64,000 nucleotides of DNA from positions 30,223,973 to 30,287,972 of the forward strand of contig OX155960.1 of assembly GCA_944548615.1 (NCBI GenBank). Reading direction: 5' to 3'. Origin of the DNA: Micropterix aruncella. Lineage: Eukaryota; Arthropoda; Insecta; Lepidoptera; Micropterigidae. Under the pieces are notes generated by a model that did not search any database, was not told the DNA's origin, and saw nothing but the letters and a program-made list of their open reading frames with translations. The position numbers and the translations under genes are program-made. Numbering within the stretch: position 1 is the first letter of the stretch; every line of letters starts with the position of its first letter. This document shows positions 63,421-64,000 of this stretch, one piece after another.

Positions 63421-64000
63421 TTGCTACATAAATATTGCGATAAGTTCTGATTGCCATTCTATGTTTGGAACGTACCGTACTGCCTTCCCCCCACCCCTTT
63501 TGCACACTCATAACTTTCTCCGCCCTTCTAGCTCCGCGCCCTGACCTGGGTTACATTAGTACGATTCTACTTACCTACACAGACGACTGATGTAGGTACA
63601 CGCAGCTGCATTTAACCATCGATATTATATATCGATTCAATCAACACAAATAATCGAAAAAATATATTGTTCAGGAGATATACTGTCGACATAAACGTGC
63701 CCAGGGCTTGGAAATGAGTTTCATACTCTCAGGATGAACTTCATATGGGTCGTTGCACTACATAGCATGCAAATGAATGAATGAGCTTTAGATAATGAAA
63801 TGTATTCTTTAGATCTTGTTTTGAGCCAGCACCTATTTTTCGTTGCAAGATGTTTAAGATGGCTCAAGATGTTTCCAAACGTCATTATTAAGACTTACTA
63901 TTTCTTGGCGGAACCTTATGTCCAGTCCAATCAAGAGGCGTTCATTAAATAGCCGCTCTTACATGGTTGTGTCAATTTGCTGCAGTAAGTGTTCGCATAA
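63421..64000. other. Unassigned end of window
   Basis: No gene or clear repeat. CATCGATATTATATATCGAT is a palindrome at 63618-63637. Confidence 0.35.

Overview
The window looks like non-coding DNA of an insect, most probably a moth or butterfly. Three things point that way: the AT-rich background with many fossils of CR1/Jockey-, R1/I- and RTE-like non-LTR retrotransposons; foldback MITEs and piggyBac, hAT and probable Harbinger derivatives; and several short motifs I know from lepidopteran genomes (a 'CTAGCTGACCCG' repeat, a 'GAAGTCGGTT' tract, a 'GCCAAGTGYGAGT...GAGGGTT' tract). The order-level assignment rests on recall, not on a search. I find no complete host gene.

Layout. 1-13 kb: an RT fragment with a C-terminal zinc finger (784-1858), a minus-strand RT fragment (5613-6000), two inverted-repeat MITEs (6321-6727, 6871-7135) and two decayed EN-RT elements in a row (9470-11318, 11404-12495). 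13-25 kb: RT fragments, a second foldback MITE (16019-16420), a 'CTAGCTGACC' repeat interrupted by a TTAA-flanked piggyBac-type MITE (18863-19897), a CpG-rich promoter-like block (20871-21475), and a copy of a roughly 650-bp repeat here called R (23572-24181). 25-33 kb: two large palindromes (26093-26402, 26582-27205) and two RT fragments abutting in opposite orientation (29281-30700). 33-43 kb: a 5S rRNA-like pseudogene (33712-33830), a 566-bp segment between two 197-bp direct repeats with its near-identical twin at 40588-41153, a tRNA-like SINE fragment, RT remnants and R copy C. 44-52 kb: a CpG-rich island, a nested hAT/foldback complex (48675-50592), a possible orphan exon (51129-51316) and a second, inverted piggyBac-type MITE (52244-52568). 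52-64 kb: more MITEs, an RT C-terminus (59690-60325) and a CpG-balanced block with a perfect RFX X-box (63220-63233).

Between the repeats lie GC-balanced, apparently single-copy blocks rich in TAAT homeodomain-type cores (for example 4541-5120, 7136-7990, 8881-9260, 13061-13560, 31191-32400, 35391-35760, 48331-48660, 63121-63420). This alternation of low-copy TAAT-rich islands with TE debris is what I would expect in the regulatory desert or a large intron of a developmental gene. That is inference: conservation cannot be tested from one sequence. No operons or cooperating gene sets are visible. The interactions that can be read are among mobile elements: nesting, foldback formation, truncation and one recent local segment copy.
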